A stretch of 64,000 bases of DNA from Smallanthus sonchifolius (taxonomy: Eukaryota > Streptophyta > Magnoliopsida > Asterales > Asteraceae): NCBI GenBank assembly GCA_023525975.1, contig CM042027.1, forward strand, positions 10,497,001-10,561,000, in the 5' to 3' direction. The notes under the pieces are model-generated. The model was not told the DNA's origin and did no database searches. It worked only from the letters and a program-made list of their open reading frames with translations. A program made the position numbers and the translations under genes. Of this stretch, positions 10,712-22,262 are shown one piece after another (position 1 is the stretch's first letter; every line of letters begins with the position of its first letter).

Positions 10712-12345
10712 TTAATCTTCATATGTGATCAAAGAAATGAGTGATTCATGAGCAGGAAAACGGTTAACGAGTTCAGACCGTTTAGCCAACACAAAGTCCT
10801 CAAACTGGAAGGCAGGTGCAACCGTGCATCCCACCAAGGAAAAATGTGTCTCACCATCCCTTGGTGCCTTCTTCACAACTACATTGTCGGTTGATATTTC
10901 ATAGTCTTTGGTAGGAAATGCTCCAAACCATACATTTGGTGGCACTGTATACTGCAACAGCTGATTTTCTGCAATATCTTGTCCAATGCATGTTAACTTC
11001 AAGCTTCCATCTTTATCATCTATTTCCAGTATCTGTTGGCCAATATTAACAAAAATATAACAAAAGATTGAAATAACAATGACAATTATACGGATTAGAG
11101 AGGCGTTACCGTAAGAGGTTCGCCCAAATAGAAGTGCCATGTTTCTGCACTTGGAATACGATGAAGATGTGAAACACCCCCAGATGGAAGTAAGAAGTAT
11201 ATGGCTGTACTGATAGGACGATCAACCTTATCTGTTCATAACCTTAAAATCAGATAGCAGAAATAGCGAAAATCAAAGAAGCCCAAAAGAATATATAAAT
11301 TTTTCAATACAAAACACGTTTTATAATTCAACTATGATGTTAATCAAGATGTTGAATAAGATGAAGCAAACCATCCATCAGAACAAACTACCCATACTAA
11401 TTTTCACTCACTAAGCAACCACTAGTAGTTGAAAGTTATGTTTCTGATACGGAGTTGATTCAAGAGATGGAAAATTAATGCTTTGAGCTATTGGATACAG
11501 GCAAATGGGCTAGAAAAAGGTCAAACTTAAAATAGGCATAACGTTCGCTCTATTTGGAATTACGGGACAGAAACGCCTCAACGAGCCGGATCATGTGACA
11601 AATGCCACAAGCGATATGCCCCAACTTTTGGACCCGAATTCCATTGTCTGGAGCCACGATCTTTGCGTTGATGTTTTCCCCCAATTTTAGCAACTTTAAT
11701 TATTCCATTTTGATAGTAAAAACGCGTAAACCATTGACTGCATAAACTTACACGTTAATTTACTTCCTTAATTTCGTTAATTAGCTGTTAATTTTAAGTT
11801 TTGTAAAATCTAGAAAGGGGGAGCTTAGTGTATTAGTTTTGGTATCAAGTAGTGCATCAATTTCAAAATGAATTGAGCTCTATTATCCCTTTTGTAACAA
11901 TTTATTGATTTCAAGACTGAACATTTTTTTAACAATTTCAGTCAATAGCTCAAACAATGCAAGAAAAAAGAACATTTTTTTAATCTGCAATAGAAATTCC
12001 AAAAAAGATTAGTATGACCTAATGTAGAACGAGTGATTCTGTTAAAAAAATTCAGGACCTGTGTCTTTGATTTTAGATATCTTTTAGAAAGTTGAGTTGA
12101 AGAAAGATGAATGGTCAAAATTGATTCACATTAAGATTCCTCAAGATCTAGTGGTGAAGAGGCAAAATCAGTAGATTATTAAGATCTAATAGCAAATTAA
12201 AGATGAAGAGATAGTTACATTGAGGGGGAAGTTGAGAAGTGGAGAGGGTGATGGAAGTGTCTCTAAATGTCTCCGAGAAGAAGCCACCTTCTGGGTGTGG
12301 TTTCAGATCCAATTTCACGGCAACCTCAGACGCTGTTGGTGCCAT
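10712..12345 (-). CDS. Cupin superfamily protein, DUF985/Cupin_5 family
   Basis: Three minus-strand exons, 12345-12219, 11231-11110 and 11032-10712, join in frame to 189 residues. The N-terminus MAPTASEVAVKLDLKPHPEG is typical of the family. Conserved blocks seen are PHPEGGFFSETFRD, SHLHRIPSAETWHFYLGEPL and YTVPPNVWFGAFP, followed by VGCTVAPAFQFEDFVLA near the C-terminus. These are the beta-barrel strands of a RmlC-like cupin. The specific activity of plant members is not established. An in-frame ATG 39 bases upstream (12384) could add 13 residues (MSILFFVHERNRK); I prefer 12345 because it matches family starts. Intron 1 is 987 bases. In Arabidopsis the like-looking gene also lies near the VWA homologue. 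Confidence 0.88.
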
Positions 12346-12670
12346 CTTCCTGTTTCTCTCGTGCACAAAGAATAGTATACTCAAGACTTGTCAACAACCC
12401 ATGATGTATCTGTTATGTTTTCCTTGATCGTCGGTGGAGTTTTCAAACACGGCGTTCGTAGTTTTCGGGGTGAGCAAAAAACCGAAATAACCGAACCAAA
12501 ACTGAATTAATCAAAAAAATTGAACCGAACTAAAACCGACGGTTTTGGTTTTGTATTTTTTGAAAACCGAAAATTACGGTTTGGTTTCGGTTTTGTATCT
12601 TTTGAAAACGAACCGAACCGAACATATACATATGCTTAAATTATATATTATATGCATTCACATTTCATAA

Positions 12671-13110
12671 TCTATACTATATAATAAATAAATGTTTTTC
12701 CATGCCACGTGTCGCCTCCATATTCATTCTCATCATTTTTTTCCCGCCTCTCTCTCTTATTAAATGCATCTATATCTTTTAATAATAATTATATTTTTAA
12801 AGAAAATACTAATTATACTAATAAAACATATTTATTTTAAATTATTTCTTAATATAAGAAACTTTGAAATCTAATTATGTAACTTTTATTTTCAATCAAA
12901 TAGTAAATGAAAGTCAAATGACATTAAATAGTAATTAACTTTTTTTCGAAACCTAATTATAAATTAATTTTTACATATTTTAAATTTTGTTTTCTATTCT
13001 TAGTATATTTAATACATTTTTACACCTGTAAAATATATATATATAAAGATTTAAGAAGTTTATGTATTGATATTTTTCATCCCGTGTGTAGACACGGGGT
13101 TCTAAACTAG
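12671..13110 (+). mobile_element. Short non-autonomous Helitron, 440 bp
   Basis: It starts TCTATACTATATAATAAA after an A. It ends with a perfect 7-bp stem and 4-nt loop (13081-13087 with 13092-13098), eight bases, then CTAG at 13107-13110 before a T. That is the A|T insertion habit of Helitrons. No open frame. It belongs to the same family as the copies at 41587, 50168 and 52551. Confidence 0.88.
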
Positions 13111-13293
13111 TATATAATATATTGTGTTGTGTGCTTATATGTTAAAAGTGTATACATATTTGTGTTACACGTATTTGCATTTAGAGTGGATTATTATTTA
13201 TATTTATTGAATTTATATATTATAATGTTTTTTTATGTTGAGTATTTTTTAAGAAACTAATAATTTTTGTAGTCTAAAATATTTAGTCTCAAA

Positions 13294-14216
13294 TAGTGGT
13301 GCACAAAAAAACCAGTTTGGTTTTTCAAACCGGTTAAGCGCTAACCGGTTCAAGGCAAACCGGTTCGGGTTATGTATAAACCGCCGGTTTATAACCGGTT
13401 TAAAGCATTCAGGGGTCCATCGGGTTGAAGACCGGTTTATCCAAACCGGTTTTTAACCGGTTTATCCAAACTGGTTTACAATTTTGGGGTTTGAATTTAA
13501 ACGTATATTATAAAATTAGAAAGGATTAACTAGCATTTATTAATATAATACATAATTATATAAAGAATTAAATATTATGACATACCTTATTTGGATTCAT
13601 TTCCATCTACGGATATATCTAAAATTGGAAAGGATTTAATTAAATTAAGAATTAGAAAGGATTAAATAGCATTTATTAAAATAATACAAAATTAATTAAA
13701 GAATTTAATATTATGACATACCTTATTTGGGTTTATTTCCATCTACGGATATATACAAAATTGGAAAGGATATAATTAAAAATTGGAAAGGATTTAATTA
13801 AATTAAGAATTGAAAAGGATTAAATAGCATTCATAAATAATACATAAATTAAGAATTAAGTAATTTTACATTCCTTATTAGGGGTTTACAAACGTATATA
13901 TATCTAAAATTGAAAAGGATTTAATTAAAAACCTTAAAATGAATTTTAAAAAAACATAGTAATTATAAATACCCCCGATTTAATTTTATTTAATTAAATC
14001 GAATTTTTAATTAAAAAACCGGTTTAAACCGGTTTACCATTCAAACCGGTTCAAACCCTACCCTAACCGGTTTGATAGGGTTGGGGTTTTCTCGTTTGAA
14101 AACCGGTTTAACCCGAACCGGTTTAGGGCCAAACTGGTTTTGACCAATTGTTGACCAACCCGGTTCGAGTCGGTTCAAACCGGTTCGGTTAGAAAAAACC
14201 GATTTGTGCACCTCTA
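13294..14216. mobile_element. hAT-type MITE, 923 bp, CCGGTT-rich
   Basis: The terminal inverted repeats are TAGTGGTGCACAAA at 13294 and TTTGTGCACCTCTA at 14216. The 8-bp target duplication GTCTCAAA is exact at 13286-13293 and 14217-14224. Both ends are packed with AACCGGTT palindromes. No transposase frame. Confidence 0.88.
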
Positions 14217-14483
14217 GTCTCAAATGTGTGATAATCATTAGTTAATAAAAATAATTTAGGTCCAAAATTTCAAACCAAGTTCATAGGCTATTTTTCTTTT
14301 ACCCCCAAAAAATTCAAGCCCAATTGGTTTTAAACCCGAAAAAACCGAAACCGAACGGTTTTAAAAAACCTAAAACCGAACTTTCGGTTTTTGGTTTGGT
14401 TTTACCCCAAAACCGACCCATGCAAACCCCTAGTTTTCAATAGCTTTAACAACCCACAACCTGGCTCATATAAAAATATCATA

Positions 14484-15215
14484 AGTGTAATTTAGAGTCA
14501 TTTGTGTAATATTTACAAGTCAAGAAGTACGTATGTATATTTGGGCTAAAAGATGAGACGTTTAGGAGATATAATTTATGGTAATTTACATCATTTTATT
14601 TCTACATACTTCATAAAAATGTTTATTGTCATCAACTCATTTAACAGAGTACCTAGATCATGATGATCAAAGTGTAATATGTGAAATATGTTAGGTCAAA
14701 TTATGAAAGGATGAAGCTTGTAGTGGAACAAAAAATGCTAGTAGAACTAGATACTCCATGTGTTGTGGTACAGCAAGGTTCAACTTCCTGATTTAAAGGA
14801 AGCTAATGAAAATTATCAACAACTTTATCGTTATTTGGATGATAAAAGCAAATTCTTTTTGAAGAACATTTGTCGTTACAATCCAATGTTCTCATTCACC
14901 TCCATGAGTACAAAACAAAAGTAAAGCTCCATTTGTTTTCATACTTGATAGCGGACAGAATTATCATAGTATTGGAAGTCTTCTACCAGCAAATGGTTCT
15001 AAACCAAAGTTTTCGCACCTATACATACATGATACCGATAATGAAGTTTCAAATCGACAAGGAATTTTTAGGTACGTTTTCACCCTTTTCAATAATTTGT
15101 CTTTTAATTCGATTATCTTTTATGATTTTTATGAGTTATTAGTTAACAAATTTTTAGAGTCATTTGTGTAATATTTACAAGTATATTTGGGCTAAAAGAT
15201 GAGGCGTTTAGGAAG
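14484..15215. repeat. Direct repeat pair flanking a Helitron pseudogene
   Basis: The stretch at about 14488-14570 recurs with small changes at about 15150-15215. Shared phrases are 'agtcatttgtgtaatattta' and 'atatttgggctaaaagatga'. The segment between them holds the Helitron coding relic. The arrangement suggests a duplicated or recombined insertion. Confidence 0.6.
14779..15072 (+). pseudogene. Fragment of a Helitron Rep/helicase-type protein
   Basis: The frame from 14779 reads LPDLKEANENYQQLYRYLDD and continues through NPMFSFTSM. It breaks at TAA 14922 and resumes one base over as GQNYHSIGSLLPANGSKPKF and HLYIHDTDNEVSNRQGIF. This is the characteristic N-terminal region preceding the Rep domain of plant Helitron proteins. 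Neither the Rep nor the helicase domain follows. It is a dead piece of a formerly autonomous Helitron. Confidence 0.75.
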
Positions 15216-15601
15216 GATAGGTCAGTCCAAATTAGGTTATATAACCCAATGTAAAAACATAGGATTGTTTTCTTATCAATTGAAGTTATAGTTTGGTGTT
15301 TGTGTTATTATTCAATTTTCATAAGAACAAGGATAAGATTTAAAATATCATTACAGTATGGTACATTGGATGAATATGTGTGGTCATAATCGGTACAAGA
15401 TCATAAAAACTTGATTGTAACCAAAGCATCGATCCATCATTGAATGTGGGTGCTGAAGGCCTGAAAACGATATTAAAAGTTAATTAGAAAGCAGAAACAT
15501 CGACCTCACGCGTATCGCTATCGTAAGAAAAGAGAACAGTGAATAAAAATTTGTCAGGGCACTGCCCTTTTCTAAAATAAAAAAAAAGAGAGAACAGAAG
15601 G
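15216..15601. other. Downstream region of LHCA6
   Basis: This lies 3' of LHCA6 and must include its 3' untranslated region. No gene or repeat structure was recognised. Confidence 0.4.
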
Positions 15602-17472
15602 TTAAGTTGCTACCGAGAAAATGTTGACATGACCAGGATCCGCAAGGTGAGCCGATAGGTTCTCAAGGGGGCTTTGCCCGGTGTAAATGGCTTGGAACAC
15701 AAAACCCGCAAAAGCCAGCATGGCTAGCCGCCCGTTCTTTATTTCTTTGGTCCTCAAAACCATCACCGGTTCTGGAGACCCTCTTCCCCACATGAACGGG
15801 TCAAACCACAATCCACCTGGGTACCCAACATCGGGCTTTGGTTTCTTCTTGTTTGGGAGATTAGGCTCGATGTCAACGCACCCAGGGTTGATCATGTCGG
15901 CCCATCTTCGACCCTCCACCCAACCCATCAAGACTAATTGCACCACGAATAAAGTGGTTGGGTCAGCAAAGTATTCTCTAGAGCCAGCTTCGAACCATGA
16001 GAAGTTGTCGATAAAGCCCAAACTTTCGAGCCATTCTGGGATCAGAATACCAGCAACTGCAAGCATTGCCCATCTGCTGTGCATCAACTCAGCTTGGGCA
16101 AACCATTTCAGTAATTCTGGATCAGAACCTAATTAAACAAAAAGAAATCATCCTTCTTTAATTACTTTGAAGATTCGCTAAAAATGAATAAAACCCATTA
16201 AAATTTAGGAAAATCAGAATAAACATTTTTACCCACTTTTTTCTACCAAAATAAACAGTAACTTTTAACTCACTTAAAAATAAAGAAAAATTCCCAAAAT
16301 AAATATTTTTCTTTTCAAATTCCTTAAAACAAACAAAGAGTTTTCCATTTCCCAAAATAAACATTAAATATTCGCCAGAACATTCTTCAAACTCGGAGAA
16401 TTCGCCAACTTACGTGTCTCATTTTACAACTTACACGTGTCGTTTTCGTCGGAACTTTTTACAACTTACACGTGTAGTTTTCGCCAACAATTTTCTGAAC
16501 GTCGAAACATCAATAAAGCATGACAAAAACATGTTCCGACGATTTCGCCGAGTTAGGTACACGTTCCGACGATTTCGCCGAGTTAGGTAAATGTTCCGAC
16601 GAAAACTACACGTGTAAGTTGTAAAATGAGGCACGTAACTCGGTGAATTCGCCGAGTTTGCAAATATGTTCCGGCAAAAATTTGATGTTTATTTTTGGAA
16701 AGCGGAAATTTTTTGTTTGTTTTAAGGAATTTTAAAAGGAAAATGTTTATTTTGGAAGAAGGACAATATGGTCCGTAAAGAATCAAAAAACATCACATAA
16801 GTTTAACCGGCTCGATTTAAGTCTAGAGACTACACTAGACTTCAGTCGGCACAAATAACTAGAAAAAGGACAATATGGTCCGTAAAAAAAGGTCACGTAC
16901 CCTGCATGCTAGATTTCAGCCAGGGTTAAAATCTTGCTTGATGGCTATGTGACGGTTTTTTATTGGTTTTTTTATGACTATTGTACTTTTTGAAAGTTAT
17001 TTGTGTCGGCCAATTCAAGCCTTCTTAGCCGTCCTTGCTAAGATGACGTTACTTTTAGAAACTTTAGTCAAAATGTTGTAGATTTTGGTGATATGATATC
17101 CATTCCCTTAAAATTTACATACCTAATCCAAGTGGGTCGAAGCCAAAATCTCCAGGGAGGCTAATATTAATGAAGAAAATGAGAATTAACAACTTAATTA
17201 AGTATGAAGACAAAGAGAAATGAAAAAAGAATTGACCTGCCATCAAGCCATTCAGGAGGTGAGGATCCAGGGAACCATAATGGTCTGTCAGCAGGAAGTG
17301 GTTCACACACACTTGATACTCCTTCTTTAGCTGCTTTCAGCTTCTGTTCATGCCTGCTTCTAAACAAGTACCTTGGAGTACAACCTCTTTCAGCACAAGC
17401 TGATTTGGTGGCGAATGTGTAAGACCTGGTTGGGAGGGATGAATGGGAGGTGGAAGCAATGGTGAAAGCCAT
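15602..17472 (-). CDS. LHCA6: Photosystem I light-harvesting chlorophyll a/b protein LHCA6
   Basis: Three exons (17472-17237, 17160-17123, 16128-15602) join to 801 bases, giving 266 residues. A serine/threonine/arginine-rich chloroplast transit peptide of roughly 45-50 residues precedes EGVSSVCEPLPADRPLWFPG. The first transmembrane helix has ExxHSR (Glu105, His108, Arg110) and the third has EIKNGR (Glu220, Asn223, Arg225), the usual chlorophyll ligands and salt-bridge residues. The sequence fits LHCA6 better than LHCA2, notably the SVCEPLP and PPEWLDG segments and the long KKKPKPDVGYPGGLWFDPF loop. In Arabidopsis LHCA6 is a minor antenna protein that helps bind photosystem I to the chloroplast NDH complex, in the thylakoid. 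Intron 2 (994 bases) hosts a large fold-back element. LHCA2 is the main alternative. Confidence 0.92.
16291..16760. repeat. Fold-back element with long inverted arms in LHCA6 intron 2
   Basis: The left arm (about 16291-16475) is matched in reverse by the right arm (about 16597-16760). For example 'tcattttacaacttacacgt' on the left faces 'acgtgtaagttgtaaaatga' on the right, and 'attccttaaaacaaacaaa' recurs inverted at both outer ends. The spacer has a tandem duplication of a 'ttccgacgatttcgccgagt' unit (16532-16583). The structure resembles a MULE-like MITE. The transcript would fold into a long hairpin. Confidence 0.8.
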
Positions 17473-17550
17473 GGATCATCAACAATGGCGGGTGGGAATA
17501 AATGAATGAATGAATAGAGTTGGAATTGCAGAGATTAGAGGAGAAGATGG

Positions 17551-17566
17551 CCAATGGTGACACGTG
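17551..17566 (-). promoter_or_regulatory. Putative LHCA6 promoter elements: CCAAT and G-box
   Basis: CCAAT (17551-17555) and CACGTG (17561-17566) lie 80-95 bases upstream of the LHCA6 start codon. G-box and CCAAT elements are common in light-regulated LHC promoters. Function here is inferred from position only. Confidence 0.4.
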
Positions 17567-17703
17567 TATGGATATGTGGGACCCACAATCATGGGCTAGT
17601 TTGTGGACTTGGGCTTTCACCAACAGAAAGCCCATAGGGCCTATATCCATAATTCATTGACTTTACAACAATTTTAAAAAAAATAAAGATATCATATAAT
17701 CAT

Positions 17704-17932
17704 AGTTATTTTAGGCTGAACATAATGGAAGCGTGAGAGGAGCGGGCGTGAGCCACGTGGAGGAGGTGAGGGCCAGGAAACACCGTGTCACCCGGGCGTG
17801 AGAGGAGGCTTGGGGGGCTTATGTGAGTGTAATCACATGCGTGAGAGGATAAATGGGTGCAGGTGATGAGATGGCCCAAAGAGATGAAGGCGGGGGCGTT
17901 GTATCCATTACAGTCTTAAAATAACGTAAATA
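17704..17932. mobile_element. Possible small MITE upstream of LHCA6
   Basis: The ends 'gttattttaggctgaaca' and, inverted, 'cagtcttaaaataac' are imperfect terminal repeats around a G-rich interior with repeated gcgtgag phrases. It could be Tourist-like with a TTA/TAA target. The boundaries are uncertain. Confidence 0.35.
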
Positions 17933-18059
17933 TGATATTGAAAAATTTAAAACTACTAGTGACCTCGGAAAATAATATAAATTTGTGACGACTTGGTTTT
18001 GAATGGAAACGCGGATAAAAAAGCATGTTGTAACGGTATATTCGGAAATCAAGAAAAAC

Positions 18060-20240
18060 TTACGTCGTTGTAAAAGTGAGCCGTTAAAAACACGACAGCG
18101 GATTTTAAAAAAGTATTTACTTCTCGTGCGTTGCAGCTACTAGATTTTGAATAAATTTATATTGAATCATAGGTAAATTAAGCATGTCTCAATGGTATTT
18201 TTGAGATTTAAAAAACATTACGTTGAATCATAGGTAAAATATACATGTGTAAATGGTAAACATTTACGCATGTGTAACTGGTAAACTTACATATGTGTAG
18301 ATATTTTTAATATATGAATACATGTAAGTCTACATATATAAATTCATTTTTTTATGTTTTATTTTAATAATAAAGGTAGTAAAAAAATAATTTTGATTGG
18401 TTTTTGACGAGTTCTCGCGAGTTTTCAAAACATTTAGGAGTTCTCGAATGATCAAATCCCTATATATATAAACACTATTTTGTTGGCCGTTCAAAAAAGA
18501 GTTAATAGTTTTATTCCTGCCTAGATAACAGTGATATGACGTGACAAAACGTTTTTCACTTTTCAAAGAGATCACTATATATAACCTTAAACCTTACGTG
18601 AATATTCCAAGAAATCCATAAACATTGTGGCATGAGTGGGAGTTGTGTTGTGCGAGAATATTATATATAGAAGATTCGGACCGTAGGTAAATGAGAAAAT
18701 TCCAAAAAGACTTCACAAAATCTACTTTTATTTTCTATTTTTTAAGCTTTAGCGTGACTACGAGCAATTGGGGCCATTGTTAATCAGTTGGATCCCACCT
18801 CCAAATAAATAATCGTACAAGAAAAACAAATTGTGCTTTTAGTTTTCACTTAATTTTTCATTTCTATCCCTTAAAAACAATTTTAATTTTCACCTTTTTA
18901 TCTCTTAAAAGTTAAAAATATTGAATATTCACCCACATTTTGTTTTAATATTATTATCTTTTACTTTTTTTTATCTGACCTAAATTTTATCGGAGCAATC
19001 TTTTTGAAGGTAAGGTCTGTCATCGTCTCACCATTTTTAAACCGTACTTTATGAGTCAGATTTTTATCGGGTATGTTTGTTTGTTTTGTTTATAAATAGA
19101 AATTAAATAAATAGTTTATTACGAGCTGTCAATGTCATTTTTAAAGCATTCGTGACCCACTGACTCCATCACATGGCTATTATTAAGAATAGTTGGTGTA
19201 AAATTAATTTTTTTTAAATCCTCCATTGCATTATTTATGCTCTTCAGTCTTCACCTTACCTAACCACCAGCCACCACCCAAACACACTAGCTGCCGGCGG
19301 CCAGAAAAAATCCGGTCACCTGTCTACTTTTTTCTCACTTCACTGCTTCTTTCTACTATGATTTTTTTTTAAATATGGGTCGAATCAAAGACCCAACTCT
19401 AAAAAGTTTCTCCTTTTTTTCTATTTATAATTAAATAGCAAACTAAAAGAAATGCATAAAGTATAATTAAAACAAGAAGTAGGTAGCGATACATTTTCAT
19501 TGGAAAATATATTATGAAATTAATTTAAGCAAAAAAGCCTTTGCTGTCATACCATAGGGAATCAATGTGCTTTTGCCTTTCAAGAAAAATATCATAAGAA
19601 ATCACTTCTTCTGTCATATCAGTTTATTTACATTTCAAATTATAAATGTTATCATCTCACTCAAACCATTCATTTAAATAAGGGAAAATTATCAAACTAA
19701 AGACATTTTTGATAAAAATAAAATAAAATAACAAATTAAACGATAACTTTCAGCCTACCAATCTTTATATATTCACTCGTAATCGTAAGTTAAGCCTAGA
19801 TCTTTAGTCGGTGCTAAAACATAGATAACAAATAAGTTGCAACCAATGATTATGTGTCACGTTTAAAAGTATTGGCTAAGCCTAAAACAGTGAAGACTTT
19901 GCCGGCGGGTTTAGCCCACCAATTTTAAAGGCTTAGCCCGCGGTTGTACACATGACACATTTACATTGGTTGGAAGTTGGACCCACATCTTTCGGTGAGA
20001 GGCTACTTAGCCGATGAGAGGCAGACTAATTAGCCAGGGGACACATGCCACATGTTAGACAAAGATTGGTTCGAAGTGGGTCCCAGATGTCTGTTACCTA
20101 AAATTACGCGTCGGCTAAACCAAGAAGTCTTAGCCCGCGGTTATAATCAAGTGTCTATGTTTTTATAGACTAAAAGTCAAAGATCACTTTCATAAAATTG
20201 GTGATCAAAATGTGTACTTAGATAATTTTTCCTTTAAATA
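18060..20240. other. Intergenic sequence without recognised genes
   Basis: This is AT-rich sequence with stops in all frames. A phrase at about 19410-19500 ('aagaagtaggtagcgataca') recurs at about 37241 and 37376, so part of it is a dispersed repeat. Confidence 0.5.
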
Positions 20241-20289
20241 ATTGTTAAAATGCAAGTGAATTTATTAATTAAGGGTCCTAACATACATA

Positions 20290-20460
20290 CGCCCAACCCT
20301 TATTTTGACACATGGTATACGCCTCGTATAGGTCAATACGAGACGTATACCTTCCCAATTTCTAATGTCAGACATCTTGTATGGGTCTCATCGTACCCTA
20401 TACTCGTCGTATTGCTCTATATATTGCGTATAGTCTTTTATACGCAATGAGTCATTATAG
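20290..20460. repeat. Clustered TATACG/CGTATA palindromic motifs, copy 1
   Basis: Several overlapping motifs of the form TATACG-N-TCGTATA are packed into 170 bases. Similar clusters are at 40438-40620 and 61230-61400. They share motif style rather than a long alignment. Confidence 0.5.
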
Positions 20461-20689
20461 ACCATGTCTGCTATGGTTTGGTGGTGTGGTCTACCTTTCT
20501 CTATGTCATCATGTTATTATCTTTCCAAATTTTGGTATAGTACAAATGATCATTTTGATTGATTTCTCATTTCTATCTTTTCATACTTTCAAATCCTCTC
20601 TCTCTAGAATACAGACAATTATGCATGTATCTTTGCCCAGGAGCTTGAGTTGAAGCGTTTAAGACTTGCAGTGAGTGAGAGATAGATCA

Positions 20690-21260
20690 AATGGATGGTG
20701 ATCATGCTAGATCATGTGTTAACTCCACAACATCTAAAGCAAGGAAGGAATAAACATTTAACATCGATATAGTTGACCAAAGTATCAAACTTCATGTACC
20801 TCTTTTGGTTTCATCGTCTCTATCTTTACCGACCTTCTGCATTTTCAAGAAACTGAAACCTTTAGTGGATTCGATTCAAACTTCATGAGTCCAAGCCTTA
20901 AGTTAGATAAAAAAAATGATTAAAATGGATAGATTCAACAATCAACAGCGAACAATCATGTTTGATGAAAACCTTATATTCTCTGGTTTGAATTGTATGA
21001 CTATATACATTGCAAAAATTACCACATAAAGTTAATTCAATCGTTATTATCTTTCTAGATATTGAAGTAAAACTTTTGTGTTTGATGAAAACCTTATTTT
21101 CCATGCTTTAACAATATTGGATTTTATTGAAGAAATTAGTAGGGAACACGTAAATTGAGAAATTAGTAAGGATTTTAACGTAAACGAAGAAATTAGTATG
21201 GATTTTAACGTATGGTGAAGCATTTACAAGTGAAACAGCTTGTATAAAGTACAACTACGC
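20690..21260. other. Intergenic sequence with a partial duplicate of the following ORF start
   Basis: The phrase 'caaatggatggtgatcatgc' at 20689 recurs at 21273, where it opens the orphan ORF. The two copies then diverge. Nothing else is recognisable. Confidence 0.4.
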
Positions 21261-21276
21261 TTTTGATCTTAGACAA

Positions 21277-21594
21277 ATGGATGGTGATCATGCTAAATCA
21301 TGTTCGATGGGGTTTGGAGATAACAACACCAACCACAACAACAATAACAACAATGGATCACTGTGTCTTCCTCCATCTCCTGTGGTGTACAATAATGCCC
21401 TAATTTTCTCCACTCAATATCATCTTCGTCACCATATGACACAATGCATATCTTACATTAAAAAGAAAATATGCATGACACAATGCATATCTTACATTAA
21501 AAAAATATATACAAGACACAATGCATATCCTACATTAAAGGAGAAACAGTCAAAGAAAGAAGCAGTTGGAAGCAACAATCTCAGACCAACTTGA
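21277..21594 (+). CDS. Orphan asparagine-rich ORF, 105 residues, function unknown
   Basis: The frame begins MDGDHAKSCSMGFGDN and has a run of asparagines, which resembles low-complexity N-termini of plant transcription factors. The second half is a threefold tandem repeat encoding TQCISYIKK-like units, clearly non-conserved in style. I recognise no domain. It may be the truncated first exon of a gene or a chance ORF. The context is repeat-rich. Confidence 0.2.
   Translation: MDGDHAKSCSMGFGDNNTNHNNNNNNGSLCLPPSPVVYNNALIFSTQYHLRHHMTQCISYIKKKICMTQCISYIKKIYTRHNAYPTLKEKQSKKEAVGSNNLRPT
21435..21540 (+). repeat. Tandem repeat, about 37-39 bp, three copies
   Basis: Three consecutive units begin 'acacaatgcatatcttacat' (the last 'atatcctacat') and end in A-rich spacers. 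Confidence 0.85.
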
Positions 21595-22010
21595 AGATCA
21601 AACCTCTTACCATCATTAACACTAACATCAAGCAATGATCAGGCATACTCAACTTTCTTCCTATCACATTCACGGTTGCTCTATTTTCTGTCAACTTTGG
21701 CCGCCACATCAAGGAGGTGGTATTTATTTCCAGTGGCAAACTTTTCTAATACTCTCTCCTACTATTATTCCAATTGGTTCCTTCAAACCATACTTTCTTC
21801 TCTGGAATCTCGGGCCACCATTTTATACTCAGCGACCCTGAAATTGTCAAAACGGTTCCAAGCCTTTGGGGTCGTTCTAGATCATTAAAGAAGTAGTATT
21901 TGTTTCCATTGGCAAAAATTTTACTTTTGTGGTTTTTTTCTTTTTCAGTTTTGTTAATGTTTGGGATTTAGACTTCTAATCGTTGCATCTGGATTTGTGT
22001 TCAAGTTTAT

Positions 22011-22205
22011 TAATGTTACGTTTTCAGGTTTTACAATGGAGTGGTGTTCGCTTTTACAACGAGGAAAGCTTTAGGGTTTTACGTTTGAACGACAGATGTT
22101 GCGACGTGTTTTTATATTTGTGTTTGCGTTCGGGTTACTTGACGCTACACTTTCGGGTTTTATGATGAAGTGACACTCACTTTTACAATGAGATGCGTTT
22201 TAAAA
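22011..22205 (+). repeat. Dispersed repeat, copy A (partner 36909-37107)
   Basis: This segment aligns along its length with 36909-37107 in the same orientation. Shared phrases are 'acgttttcaggttttt', 'tggtgttcgct' and 'gacgtgttttt'. The two copies flank the 13-kb nested transposon complex. They probably belong to one larger element family. Confidence 0.65.
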
Positions 22206-22228
22206 TTTCCTGACAGAATAATAACCAT

Positions 22229-22262
22229 TACAACTTGTTTATATATATATATATATATATAT
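22229..22262. repeat. (AT)n microsatellite
   Basis: Perfect TA/AT dinucleotide run. A shorter one lies at about 22451-22470. Confidence 0.9.

Larger units (their letters stand above)
12467..14430. mobile_element. hAT-type non-autonomous DNA transposon hosting two nested elements
   Basis: The ends are GGGGTGAGCAAAA-like at 12467 and its imperfect inverse (TGCAAACCCC) at 14430. The exact 8-bp duplication TAGTTTTC flanks it at 12459-12466 and 14431-14438. Subterminal regions are rich in AACCGAA/TTCGGTT motifs. It has no transposase. A Helitron (12671-13110) and a second hAT (13294-14216) sit inside, so this is the oldest of the three. Confidence 0.85.

Noticed and set aside
15687..16136. 149-residue plus-strand ORF opposite LHCA6 exon 3
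   Set aside because: Antisense shadow of conserved light-harvesting coding sequence.
17998..18145. Helitron end near 'ctcgtgcgttgcagctactag'
   Set aside because: The stem is weak and the CTAG context lacks the expected spacing. No matching 5' end was seen.
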